Of a stretch of DNA of 64,000 nucleotides, positions 52,957-61,000 are shown one piece after another (the stretch's first letter is position 1; the number at the start of each line of letters is the position of its first letter). The notes under the pieces are model-generated. The model searched no databases, had not been told where the DNA came from, and saw nothing but the letters and a program-made list of their open reading frames with translations. The translations under genes and the position numbers were made by a program. This DNA is from DATKYQ01 sp035528415. GTDB taxonomy: Bacteria > Myxococcota > B64-G9. Where the stretch lies: positions 52,388 to 116,387 of the forward strand of contig DATKYQ010000081.1 of NCBI GenBank assembly GCA_035528415.1. Reading direction: 5' to 3'.

Positions 52957-55590
52957 TTAGTTTGGCACGCAGGCACCCATATTGCCGCCCATCAAGACGC
53001 AGGTCCAGTCGCCCAAGACGGCGCAATCCGACGGCTGGTAGCATGGCACGGCGCACCACTGGCTGCCTTGTCCGTCGGGCAGAATGCACTGGAAGGGTCC
53101 GGGGCAGGGGAAGATGGCGCTACACATCCGGCTGCAGTAGCCCGGGTGACTCTCATCCAGCGGCAGGCACATCAGCCCCGACGAACAGCCGTCAATCAGA
53201 CTGCAGGCCTCGCCGAATTGGTGCACGCCCTGCGGCAGGCAATAGCCTGTCGTACCGTTCTGGCCGGGATTGATGCAGGTGCCCCCCATGGGGCAAATGC
53301 CCATGGCCAGATCGCAAGAGAAGATGCAGTTTTGCTCCGGGTCCGATGTGGAACTCTGGATGCAGAACATGTCTGGCAGGCAGCTGCCGCTGCACTCGTC
53401 GAGGTAGCCGGGATAGTTGCTTTGGCACAAGTCGCCCGGCAGGCAGACGCTGTAGCCCTCGGCCAACTCTCGGCAGCAGCCCTGGGGAAAATCGATCGCG
53501 CAGTCGTCCGGGCTGTCGCAAGGGTACGAGCACAAGCCGTCGGTCGAACCGGGGTACTCGACACAGGCATAGGCGGCGCTGTAGTCGGCCGGGCAGCCGA
53601 TGTAGAACCCGCAAGGTTCGCCGGCCCCCTCGCGGTGACCGTCGTAGACGCATTGCCCTGTTGCGCTGCACTGCCATCCGGCCTGGCAGGTGCCGCAGAT
53701 TTGGCCGCAGACGGGGTCCGGCCCGCACTCCCGGCCCGTGCAGTTGACCTGGCAGGCGCCCGAGGTGGTCAGGTGGATGTAGTAGTTTTCGATGATCCCG
53801 TAGTCGCTGAACTCTTGGACCTGCACGTAGTAACGACCGGCCGACAACCCGGGCAGGTCAATGCGTGAGAACATGTCCTGGCCGCCGTCATCGTCGTAGG
53901 CGATCTGTGCGCCGTTCGCATCGTAGAGCCACATGACGGTGTCGCCGTACGATCCTGTCAGCTCGACGACGACTTCTCCGTCTTGATCCATGCTGAATAC
54001 CCACCAGTCGTCGTCGCCCGAAGGGCACAGCGAGTGAGCCATGGGCTCGCCGGAGAAAATCGGCGTCGCCTGCACCATATAGTCATTCGGCTCGTAAACG
54101 TCCGGCTGGCAGTCCTGGTAGGGAACACATTGGCCCGAGGCGAAGTCGCAGCGGGTATCGGGCGGGCAGGAATGCGGCGGGCCCCACTCGAGGCAGGGAT
54201 CGTTGTCATATTGGCCGCAGGAGACGAATGTCCAGTCGTCCCAGCACTCGTTCATTCCGTCCTGGCACTCGTCCTGGCAACCACCGCCGACGCACTGGCG
54301 AGCGTCCTCCGAGCAGCGCGTATCGCGCGGGCAGCGCTGGGGCGGCGACCAGTCGGCGCACGGGTCCTGGTCCCACTGTCCGCATTCGATATATTCCCTT
54401 CCGCTCAGGCAGCTGAAATCGCCCCAGTCGCAATCGTCGTAGCACTCGTTCGAGCAACGCCCGATGTTCCAGTCGCAGTAGCCGTCGGGCCCGCACATCA
54501 TGGGCGGGCTGAATTCGGTGCAGCCGTCGCCGTTGAAATCGCCGCATTCGACGAATGAGACCTCATCCCAGCAAAATGACTCGCCCCAGAAGCACTCGTC
54601 CTTGCAGCCGCCCGAGCAGTAGCCCGTCGCCTGGTCGCAGACGGTTCCTTCCAGGCAGGGTTGTTTCGGGCCCCACTCGGTGCAGGGGTCGCCGTCGTAC
54701 TCACCGCACTGGCTGTAGCTGTAGGCATCAGCGCAGCGGGATTCGCCCCAGGCGCACTCGTCGCGGCAGCCGGATGTGCAGCGGCCGCCGTCGCAGTACA
54801 TATCGGCCGGGCAGGTGCCGCACGACCCCCCGCAGCCGTCGTCACCGCACTCCTTGCCGTCGCATTCGGGGGTGCAGCCGACGCAGGCCCCCTCGACGCA
54901 GCGCGTACCTGCCTGGCAGGGAACGGGACCGTTCCACTCGAGGCAACCGTCACCGTCTCCGTCTTCGCAAGTTACGATCCCGTTGCCCGAGCAGACTGTT
55001 TCCCCGGGGACCTTGCAGCGATCTTCGCAACCCGCGACACAGCGGCGCTGGTTGTCGCAGTGGTAACCCGTCGGGCACGTGCCGCACGATCCCCCGCAAC
55101 CGTCAGAACCGCACTCGGCCCCGGCGCAATCCGGCGTGCAGATGGGGACGCACACGCCCGTCTGCGGGTCGCAGGCATAACCCACCTGGCAGTCCACACC
55201 CGCGCATTTCGCGCACAGGTCTGTTGGATCGACTATGCCGTCGCAATCGTTGTCCAGCCCGTCGCCGCAAAGCTCCGAGGCCCCTGGATGGACGCCGGCG
55301 TTGCTGTCGTCGCAGTCGTCGCCCGAGCAGTTCTTGCCCAGGTGGCCGTCTCCATCCTGGTCGCAGGCCAGGCAGTTGCCCTGGTGGCAAGTCTGTCCGG
55401 CGGGGCAGTCGCTGTTTGTGGAACAGACTCCGCCGCTGTCCTGGCAGACGCCGGCGACACATACCCGACCGTGCTTGCAGTCTGAGTCTGAATGGCAGCC
55501 GAAATCGTCAAGTTCGCCCCCGCCGCAAGCGGCAAGAGCCAAAAACACTATCGGACCGCAGGCCAGAAACACTCTTCGCACGCCGTTCAT
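52957..55590 (-). CDS. Large Cys-rich lipoprotein with metal-binding motif, repeats and PPC domain
   Basis: An 877-residue exported lipoprotein; signal peptide ends in LAAC (lipidated Cys near residue 22). In order: CxSDSDC-type segments; a MopE-like acidic motif DCDDSNAGVHPGA...DNDCDG near residue 90-125; repeats of CxxxCxxxxCGxDGCGGxCG (three); five repeats of a 45-50-residue unit with ECGxxxxDPCxEWxPPxxC; a pre-peptidase C-terminal (PPC) beta domain at about 495-610 (YEPND...DDWWVFSM); and further Cys-rich segments. GGAGG precedes the ATG at 55590. Likely surface-exposed, disulfide-stabilised, possibly calcium-binding. Precedes hrpB by 23 bases. Confidence 0.85.
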   Translation of the reverse strand: MNGVRRVFLACGPIVFLALAACGGGELDDFGCHSDSDCKHGRVCVAGVCQDSGGVCSTNSDCPAGQTCHQGNCLACDQDGDGHLGKNCSGDDCDDSNAGVHPGASELCGDGLDNDCDGIVDPTDLCAKCAGVDCQVGYACDPQTGVCVPICTPDCAGAECGSDGCGGSCGTCPTGYHCDNQRRCVAGCEDRCKVPGETVCSGNGIVTCEDGDGDGCLEWNGPVPCQAGTRCVEGACVGCTPECDGKECGDDGCGGSCGTCPADMYCDGGRCTSGCRDECAWGESRCADAYSYSQCGEYDGDPCTEWGPKQPCLEGTVCDQATGYCSGGCKDECFWGESFCWDEVSFVECGDFNGDGCTEFSPPMMCGPDGYCDWNIGRCSNECYDDCDWGDFSCLSGREYIECGQWDQDPCADWSPPQRCPRDTRCSEDARQCVGGGCQDECQDGMNECWDDWTFVSCGQYDNDPCLEWGPPHSCPPDTRCDFASGQCVPYQDCQPDVYEPNDYMVQATPIFSGEPMAHSLCPSGDDDWWVFSMDQDGEVVVELTGSYGDTVMWLYDANGAQIAYDDDGGQDMFSRIDLPGLSAGRYYVQVQEFSDYGIIENYYIHLTTSGACQVNCTGRECGPDPVCGQICGTCQAGWQCSATGQCVYDGHREGAGEPCGFYIGCPADYSAAYACVEYPGSTDGLCSYPCDSPDDCAIDFPQGCCRELAEGYSVCLPGDLCQSNYPGYLDECSGSCLPDMFCIQSSTSDPEQNCIFSCDLAMGICPMGGTCINPGQNGTTGYCLPQGVHQFGEACSLIDGCSSGLMCLPLDESHPGYCSRMCSAIFPCPGPFQCILPDGQGSQWCAVPCYQPSDCAVLGDWTCVLMGGNMGACVPN

Positions 55591-55649
55591 CGCAAACCTC
55601 CAACGTTGCCCGGCCGCCGGCCGGGCTCTCATCATCATGGCTTCGCTCG

Positions 55650-55679
55650 AGTCTAGCAGCTCCGGCAGGGAATTGGCAA
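55650..55679 (-). promoter_or_regulatory. Promoter of the PPC lipoprotein gene
   Basis: Minus strand TTGCCA (55679-55674), 18-base spacer, TAGACT (55655-55650) with extended TGC. Confidence 0.5.
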
Positions 55680-55696
55680 GATTGCCCCGGTGTTGC

Positions 55697-56485
55697 TCAG
55701 CGCTCGAGGTAGCGCGTCGTGAAGTAGTCGTCGGGCACGTCGAGCCTGAGTTGGACCTTGTCCATCTTGAGTTCCGAGCGGCGCTTGTTTTGCTTGTTGA
55801 CCATGATCATGTGCATCGGCCGATAGCGGTGCTTGTTGGTGTCGATCTCCTTGATCTCGGGCGCGTCGAGCTGCTTGTGCAGATCGCCGTCCAGGTCGTA
55901 GTAAATCGCCTTGCGCATGGTGTAGTCGGCCTTGCCGATATAGCTGGTCTTCTTCGAAAAGCCGTTTTCCTCGGCGATGTCGTTGTTTTTGGGAACCGAT
56001 TCGATCACCCAGCAGTCCACCCCGCCGGCTTTCTCGCTACGCACGATCTTGTGCTTGAAATCCTCCACTACCGGCGGAGTGATGTCGGCGTAGGTGAACT
56101 CGGAGCCCATGAAGCTCTTGGCTTTTTCCGAAGCGACGATACGGCGCGATTTGCGTAAAGCCGGCAGGTAGAGCCACATGTCGTCAGTCTTCTTCTCGTA
56201 GTCGTAGGTCAGCAGGCCCGTGCCCTTGACGTCGGCCGGCGTCAGGAAGCGGATCAGGCGCTTCTCGGTGGCTCCGTCGTCGTAGAGCTTGCTGACAGTG
56301 GCGGTCTTGCGCACCCGCTTGTTGCCCCGGGCGTCGTAGATGATCAGGCTGGCCACCGCCTCGGCGCCATCGAGCTTTATGGCCTTGAATGCCTTGTGCA
56401 TTATTTCTTCCGCGCCGGGTTCGGCTGCGGAAGCAATTGCGGCCAGAGATGTGATTGCAATAATTGTGGTCAATGTACGTTTCAT
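55697..56485 (-). CDS. LolA-like outer-membrane lipoprotein-sorting protein
   Basis: A 262-residue periplasmic protein with signal peptide (about 1-20). The beta-rich body with MWLYLPALRKSRRIVASEKAKSFMGSEFTYAD (split over two strands) is typical of the LolA-like family found with MMPL pumps. It would shuttle a lipid from the pump through the periplasm. Its ATG overlaps the pump's stop by four bases. Last gene of a four-gene operon. Confidence 0.9.
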   Translation of the reverse strand: MKRTLTTIIAITSLAAIASAAEPGAEEIMHKAFKAIKLDGAEAVASLIIYDARGNKRVRKTATVSKLYDDGATEKRLIRFLTPADVKGTGLLTYDYEKKTDDMWLYLPALRKSRRIVASEKAKSFMGSEFTYADITPPVVEDFKHKIVRSEKAGGVDCWVIESVPKNNDIAEENGFSKKTSYIGKADYTMRKAIYYDLDGDLHKQLDAPEIKEIDTNKHRYRPMHMIMVNKQNKRRSELKMDKVQLRLDVPDDYFTTRYLER

Positions 56486-58773
56486 TCAGTCCTCCTGATA
56501 TTCTCGGGTTCAAGGAATTTCGGGCGCAGCAGCAAACAGACGGCCGGTAGCAGCCATAGCGCACCCAGCAGACAGGTGCCGATCGAGACAATCACCAGGA
56601 AGCCGAAGAACTTGACCGGCATGAAGCTGGACGACAAAACCACCACAAAGCCCACCATGACGCTTAAAGCGTTGAAAACTATCCCGCGCCCGGTGGTCGT
56701 CAGTGTGATGCGCACCGCCTCGGCGGGCTCACGGCCCGCCCGGCGCTCGACCCGGTAGCGCCACAGAAAGTGGATGGTGTAGTCCACACCCACCCCGATC
56801 ATGATCGAGGACAACATGGCGGTAGCGATGTTCAGCTCGATGCCCAGGTAGCCCATCAGGCCGAACAGCAGGAGCATCGAAAGGGTCAGCGGAATTACAG
56901 CCAGCAGGCCGGCCACCACGGAGCGAAACAGCAGCATCACCAGCAGGCTGACCAGCAGCAACGAGAGCGACAAGCTGGTGACTTGTCCCTGGATGATCGC
57001 GTCGACCAGTTCCGAGAGAAGATCGACGAAACCGCCCACCAGCGGGAACATGCCCTTGGGGCGTTTCTTGATATCCGCGTGGATGAACTTCATCACCCGC
57101 TTGACGGCCTCGGTGCTGAGCGTGTTGATGCGCGCGGTAAGCTGGGCGTGCTGGTAGTTGAAATCGACCATGCGCTCGAAGTCCTCTGGATCGCCGGACA
57201 TGGAGTAAAGGAGGAAATATTGCGCCACGGCATCGGCCGAGTCGGGTATACGGTCGGGGCGGGGATCGTCGGTGTTCAGCACGCGATTCATCTTGCGCAC
57301 AACCTTGGCGACAGAGCTGGTCTGGCCCACCTCGGGCAGTGCGCCTAACTTCTTCTCGAAGTCGTCTAGCTCAGTCAGCAATTTGGGATCCTTGACGTTG
57401 CCGCGGGCCACGATCGAGACCACTCCCGAGCCGCCGAAGTTCTTGTCCACTAAAGCCGCCGAGACTGCAACCGGCGCGTCCTTGTCGTAGTAGTTGATCG
57501 GATTGGTGTCCACTACCAGGAAATCGATGCCGACGCCTACCGCCGCCGAAATCACGACACCCATAACCAGCAAAGTCTTCGGGCGCCGGATGACCAGGGC
57601 CGCCATCGACGCCAGCATTCTTTCGAGGATGTGTTTCTTAGCGCCGCTAGTGCTGGTGCCCAGCACCGGGCGCGCGCGAGGCAATACGGCCAGCACGGCC
57701 GGGATGAAGGTCAGGCTGGCAAGTAAGGCGAAGGCCACTCCGGCGGCCGAGAGGATTCCCAACTGCTTGGCCGGGGTGACGATATGGCTTAGCAGGCATA
57801 AAAGCCCTGCGATAGTGGTTACGCCGGTCACCACCACCGGCGAGAGCAGCTCGTTTGTGACTTTCTTGGCCAACTCCTGCGGACCGAGATCAACGCCGGG
57901 GAAGTTTTCTTCCTGGTAGCGCGCCATTATATGTATTCCGTAGTCGTTGGCCACGGCGATTAAAATCACCGGCAGGATCACGGTGATCATCTGGATCTTC
58001 CAGCCCAGCAACGGGATTAGCCCCATGCTGAACAAGATGGCCATGACCACGACGATAAAAGGCAGCACCACCCCGCGAAGCTGGCCGAAACACAGGAAAA
58101 GAAAGACGAGCATGATCAGCAGGCCGATCGGTAAAAAGCGCTGCATGTCACGTTTGATGTCGTGGGAAACATTCACGCGAATGTAGGGCATGCCGGCGAT
58201 GTACAGCTTTTCGGGGCCGGGGATGTCATGCTCCAGTTGTTTCATTGCCTCCAGCGTCGGCTCGTCCTTGGCATCGGCCTCGAGCAGGCCGATGATGGCC
58301 GCGACCTTGAAATCCTTCGAGACCACGTTGCCGTAGACCAGTTCGTTGTCACGCAGCTCGGCGCGCAGCTTCTCACGTGCTGCTTCGGTCTTCGGGATGC
58401 GCTTGACGGCCGGGTCAACCAGAAGCCGGTCGCCCTCGGCGCGGATGTCCTTGAGCGTGAACAGGCTCAGAACCCGGTCGATGCCATTGATGCGCTCAAT
58501 CTTCTTGGCCAGCTTCTTCATGCGTTTGAGTGTCGCTGCCGAGAGCACGTCGTCGGCGGTCATCACCAGCATGATCATGTCGGTTCCGCCGAAGATCTTT
58601 TCGATCTGATCGATGTGAATCCTGGCCCGCATGTCGGGCGGGAGCTGGTTCTTGACCTCGGGGTCTACCTCGGCGTTCTTGAGTTGCAGGCCGAACAGGG
58701 CGCTGACAGCCAGAAAGACGATGATTACAGGCCAGCGAAAACGGATGACTGCCTGGGAGAATGCCTGCAGCAT
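56482..58773 (-). CDS. MMPL/RND-family lipid exporter
   Basis: A 763-residue inner-membrane pump with twelve membrane helices in the 1+5 / 1+5 layout and two periplasmic porter loops (about 33-205 and 415-615). The motif GVGVDYTIHFLWRY in helix 10 and AVANDYGIHIMARY in helix 4 are the proton-relay Asp-Tyr signatures of MMPL proteins. Coupled to a LolA-like protein, a TetR regulator and an outer-membrane protein, as in hydrophobe or lipid export modules. Substrate not readable. Confidence 0.93.
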   Translation of the reverse strand: MLQAFSQAVIRFRWPVIIVFLAVSALFGLQLKNAEVDPEVKNQLPPDMRARIHIDQIEKIFGGTDMIMLVMTADDVLSAATLKRMKKLAKKIERINGIDRVLSLFTLKDIRAEGDRLLVDPAVKRIPKTEAAREKLRAELRDNELVYGNVVSKDFKVAAIIGLLEADAKDEPTLEAMKQLEHDIPGPEKLYIAGMPYIRVNVSHDIKRDMQRFLPIGLLIMLVFLFLCFGQLRGVVLPFIVVVMAILFSMGLIPLLGWKIQMITVILPVILIAVANDYGIHIMARYQEENFPGVDLGPQELAKKVTNELLSPVVVTGVTTIAGLLCLLSHIVTPAKQLGILSAAGVAFALLASLTFIPAVLAVLPRARPVLGTSTSGAKKHILERMLASMAALVIRRPKTLLVMGVVISAAVGVGIDFLVVDTNPINYYDKDAPVAVSAALVDKNFGGSGVVSIVARGNVKDPKLLTELDDFEKKLGALPEVGQTSSVAKVVRKMNRVLNTDDPRPDRIPDSADAVAQYFLLYSMSGDPEDFERMVDFNYQHAQLTARINTLSTEAVKRVMKFIHADIKKRPKGMFPLVGGFVDLLSELVDAIIQGQVTSLSLSLLLVSLLVMLLFRSVVAGLLAVIPLTLSMLLLFGLMGYLGIELNIATAMLSSIMIGVGVDYTIHFLWRYRVERRAGREPAEAVRITLTTTGRGIVFNALSVMVGFVVVLSSSFMPVKFFGFLVIVSIGTCLLGALWLLPAVCLLLRPKFLEPENIRRTE

Positions 58774-58776
58774 GGT

Positions 58777-59418
58777 TTATCGGTCCTTTTCATTACGGGT
58801 GCCCGCATCGCCCGCACGCAGTGCGCCGTACATGACCAGGTCGGCCAGTTCGTCCGCGAAGTTCTCGTAGAAGTCGTCGTCGAAGCTCATGCTGAAAACG
58901 CTTTCAAGCACCGGGCGCAGTAAAAAATGCGACGAGAGCGCGCCCATGACGGCCGGGCCGTAGATCTCGGGCCTGATGTGCGCGCGGATCGGCTCGGGCA
59001 ACAACGGCAGGAAGGTGCCGGCGAAGACCGAGACGATCTTCATCACCCGATCGGCCTTGAACTCGACGATCCCCGGCAAGTCGTGGGGCAACTCGGTGAT
59101 GGCCACCCTGACGAGTTCGGGGTTTTTCCTGAAAAAGGCGATGGCCGCTCTGAAGTGGCGACGCACCCGCAACTCGGGAGGGCCGTCTCCTCCCAGGGTG
59201 GCCACTGCGATGGAATGCATACTGGTGAAGAAAGCGTCCATCAGCGACTGAAGCAGGGCTTCTTTTGAGCCGAAGTGATAGTTGACCATGGCCACGCTGG
59301 CGCCGGCTTCCTTGACAATCTCGCGCAGGCCGGTAGCCGAGTAGCCCTTGCGGGCGAACAGACGCGTGGCCGCCTGGGTGATGCGTTCCTTGACGCCCGG
59401 TTCGTTTATTTCGCTCAT
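58777..59418 (-). CDS. TetR-family regulator of the lipid-export operon
   Basis: A 213-residue regulator with N-terminal helix-turn-helix (ERITQAATRLFARKGYSATG...IVKEAGASVAMVNYHFGSKEAL) and a helical ligand domain. It starts nine bases after the outer-membrane gene and ends three bases before the pump. It probably binds the palindrome at 60931-60940 and responds to the exported lipid or a related hydrophobic ligand. Confidence 0.93.
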   Translation of the reverse strand: MSEINEPGVKERITQAATRLFARKGYSATGLREIVKEAGASVAMVNYHFGSKEALLQSLMDAFFTSMHSIAVATLGGDGPPELRVRRHFRAAIAFFRKNPELVRVAITELPHDLPGIVEFKADRVMKIVSVFAGTFLPLLPEPIRAHIRPEIYGPAVMGALSSHFLLRPVLESVFSMSFDDDFYENFADELADLVMYGALRAGDAGTRNEKDR

Positions 59419-59427
59419 GGCCGGATC

Positions 59428-60867
59428 TCAGAAATAGGCTTTCAGCTCGACGAAGCCCGCGCTCTGGATCTCATCGATGGTGCCGAAGAGGGTCTCGTCG
59501 GGGCCGCCGTAGATTTCGCCTCCGACAATGGCGCTAAGCCCGTCGGCAATGTCGTAGCTGATCATGGGTCGCACCAGCCACTCGCCGGTGCTCAGGTTGT
59601 AGAAGCCGAGCAGTTCCAGGGTCAATGCTTCCTGAAGCAGTTGCCAGGCGACCCTCACCGTCGCCGCGTGCGAGACGTGCTCTGTCTGAGATGCCGTCAT
59701 GCGCGTCTTGCGCTTTATCTCGGTGCGCGCCGCGCCCTCGGGATCTTGCATGATCGCGGCCAACTGTTCCGGGGTAGGCGTCTTGCCCGCGGCCAGGTCC
59801 AGCAGGCCGGTCGGTTCGACGGCCTCCCAGTCGAGCACGGTGCGGCCGACGTACTGGACGATCAGCGACACCTCGCCGAAATCGTGATCGACGCCCAGCA
59901 CGTACTGGATCTCAGGCTGCGGTATGTACTCGGCGTCGTCGTGTTGCACGGGCCAGTTCAGGGCGGCCTCTCCACGCAGGCCGAGCCAGTCTCCCAGGCT
60001 TGTCGCGAAATCGGCTCCCACAACCTGGTGCTGGTAGGGGCGGAAGCGGATCGCGACCTCGGGCCCGGCGGCCCCGGCCATGTTGAAGCCGGCCAGTTCG
60101 ATTCCGGGAAAGGTCGAGTAACCGAACAGGTAGGAGACGGAGAAATCGACGCCCGGCAGTTCGACGTTCAGACGGGTGGCCAGCGTGCCGTGCTCGAAAT
60201 CGGCGTCGGGATATGCGGGTTCTAAGAAGCTGATTGGGCCGGGCATGGAGAACACCGGAAAATGCGAGGGAGCATAGAAGGGCAGGTAAATGAATTCCCA
60301 GCGTAGCGGGTTGAAGATTACAGAGGTCTTGAGCGCCAGGTTGGCGCCGCGACGATCGTCCTCGTCGGGCGAGCGCACGCGCATATCGTGCGGGGTGAGG
60401 TTGTCGGTCGGGTTGAAGGCATCGGCCCGTCCCCAGACGATTACCTGGTGGCCGAAGCGGATATCGACCGGCCCCAGGTAGAGATCGACGAAAGCCTCGC
60501 GCAAACCGACCGTGCCGGAGACAGCGTCCCCGGAGTATCCCTCGCGCGCGCGAAGTTCGGCGCGCCCGTCGCCCCAGTCGCCGAGCCTGACTTTCAACTT
60601 GGCGGCCGCCTCGCCGAAGCCGTTTTTTATTTCGGTGACGTTCTGGTCGGGCACCTTGCCGAGGTAAAGATCTCCCCGCACGTAACCCGAAAGCTCGACC
60701 GGGCTCTTATTGGCATCCTGGGTTCCGCTTTCTTGTTTGGGCCCTCCTGAAGTGGCGTCCTCGAACAATCCCGCATAGGCCCGCGGCGCAAAAGCCCAGA
60801 CACCCGGCAGAGAGATGAACAGCAAAGAGGACGAACAGATTCTAATAAACAGTTGTTTGAATCTCAC
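59428..60867 (-). CDS. Outer-membrane beta-barrel protein (DUF1302-like) of the lipid-export operon
   Basis: A 479-residue precursor with a signal peptide to about residue 32 and repeated amphipathic strands through to a C-terminal Phe (FVELKAYF). It resembles DUF1302-type porins that accompany MMPL/LolA modules (VIWGRADAFNPTDNLTPHDMR split). Likely the outer-membrane step of the export route. First gene of the operon. Confidence 0.85.
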   Translation of the reverse strand: MRFKQLFIRICSSSLLFISLPGVWAFAPRAYAGLFEDATSGGPKQESGTQDANKSPVELSGYVRGDLYLGKVPDQNVTEIKNGFGEAAAKLKVRLGDWGDGRAELRAREGYSGDAVSGTVGLREAFVDLYLGPVDIRFGHQVIVWGRADAFNPTDNLTPHDMRVRSPDEDDRRGANLALKTSVIFNPLRWEFIYLPFYAPSHFPVFSMPGPISFLEPAYPDADFEHGTLATRLNVELPGVDFSVSYLFGYSTFPGIELAGFNMAGAAGPEVAIRFRPYQHQVVGADFATSLGDWLGLRGEAALNWPVQHDDAEYIPQPEIQYVLGVDHDFGEVSLIVQYVGRTVLDWEAVEPTGLLDLAAGKTPTPEQLAAIMQDPEGAARTEIKRKTRMTASQTEHVSHAATVRVAWQLLQEALTLELLGFYNLSTGEWLVRPMISYDIADGLSAIVGGEIYGGPDETLFGTIDEIQSAGFVELKAYF

Positions 60868-60923
60868 TGTGCATAACCTTGCATTTGTTTACGTTATGAC
60901 CAATATTGCCAAATCGATTTACA

Positions 60924-60952
60924 TTCCTATCAAACGTTTGTTTAGCTGTCAA
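60924..60952 (-). promoter_or_regulatory. Promoter and candidate TetR operator of the lipid-export operon
   Basis: Minus strand TTGACA (60952-60947), 17-base spacer, weak TAGGAA (60929-60924). The spacer contains the perfect 10-base palindrome CAAACGTTTG (60931-60940), well placed for repression. Confidence 0.5.
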
Positions 60953-61000
60953 GAGAAGTTTTCTGGATAGTGGAATGTCAGGCAGTGATCAATTGGAAAC

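Noticed and set aside
54661..55485. Ala/Val-rich plus-strand frame opposite the PPC lipoprotein
   Set aside because: Its composition is the mirror of Cys/Gly/Asp codons on the other strand; same for 61139-61891. No independent start signals.
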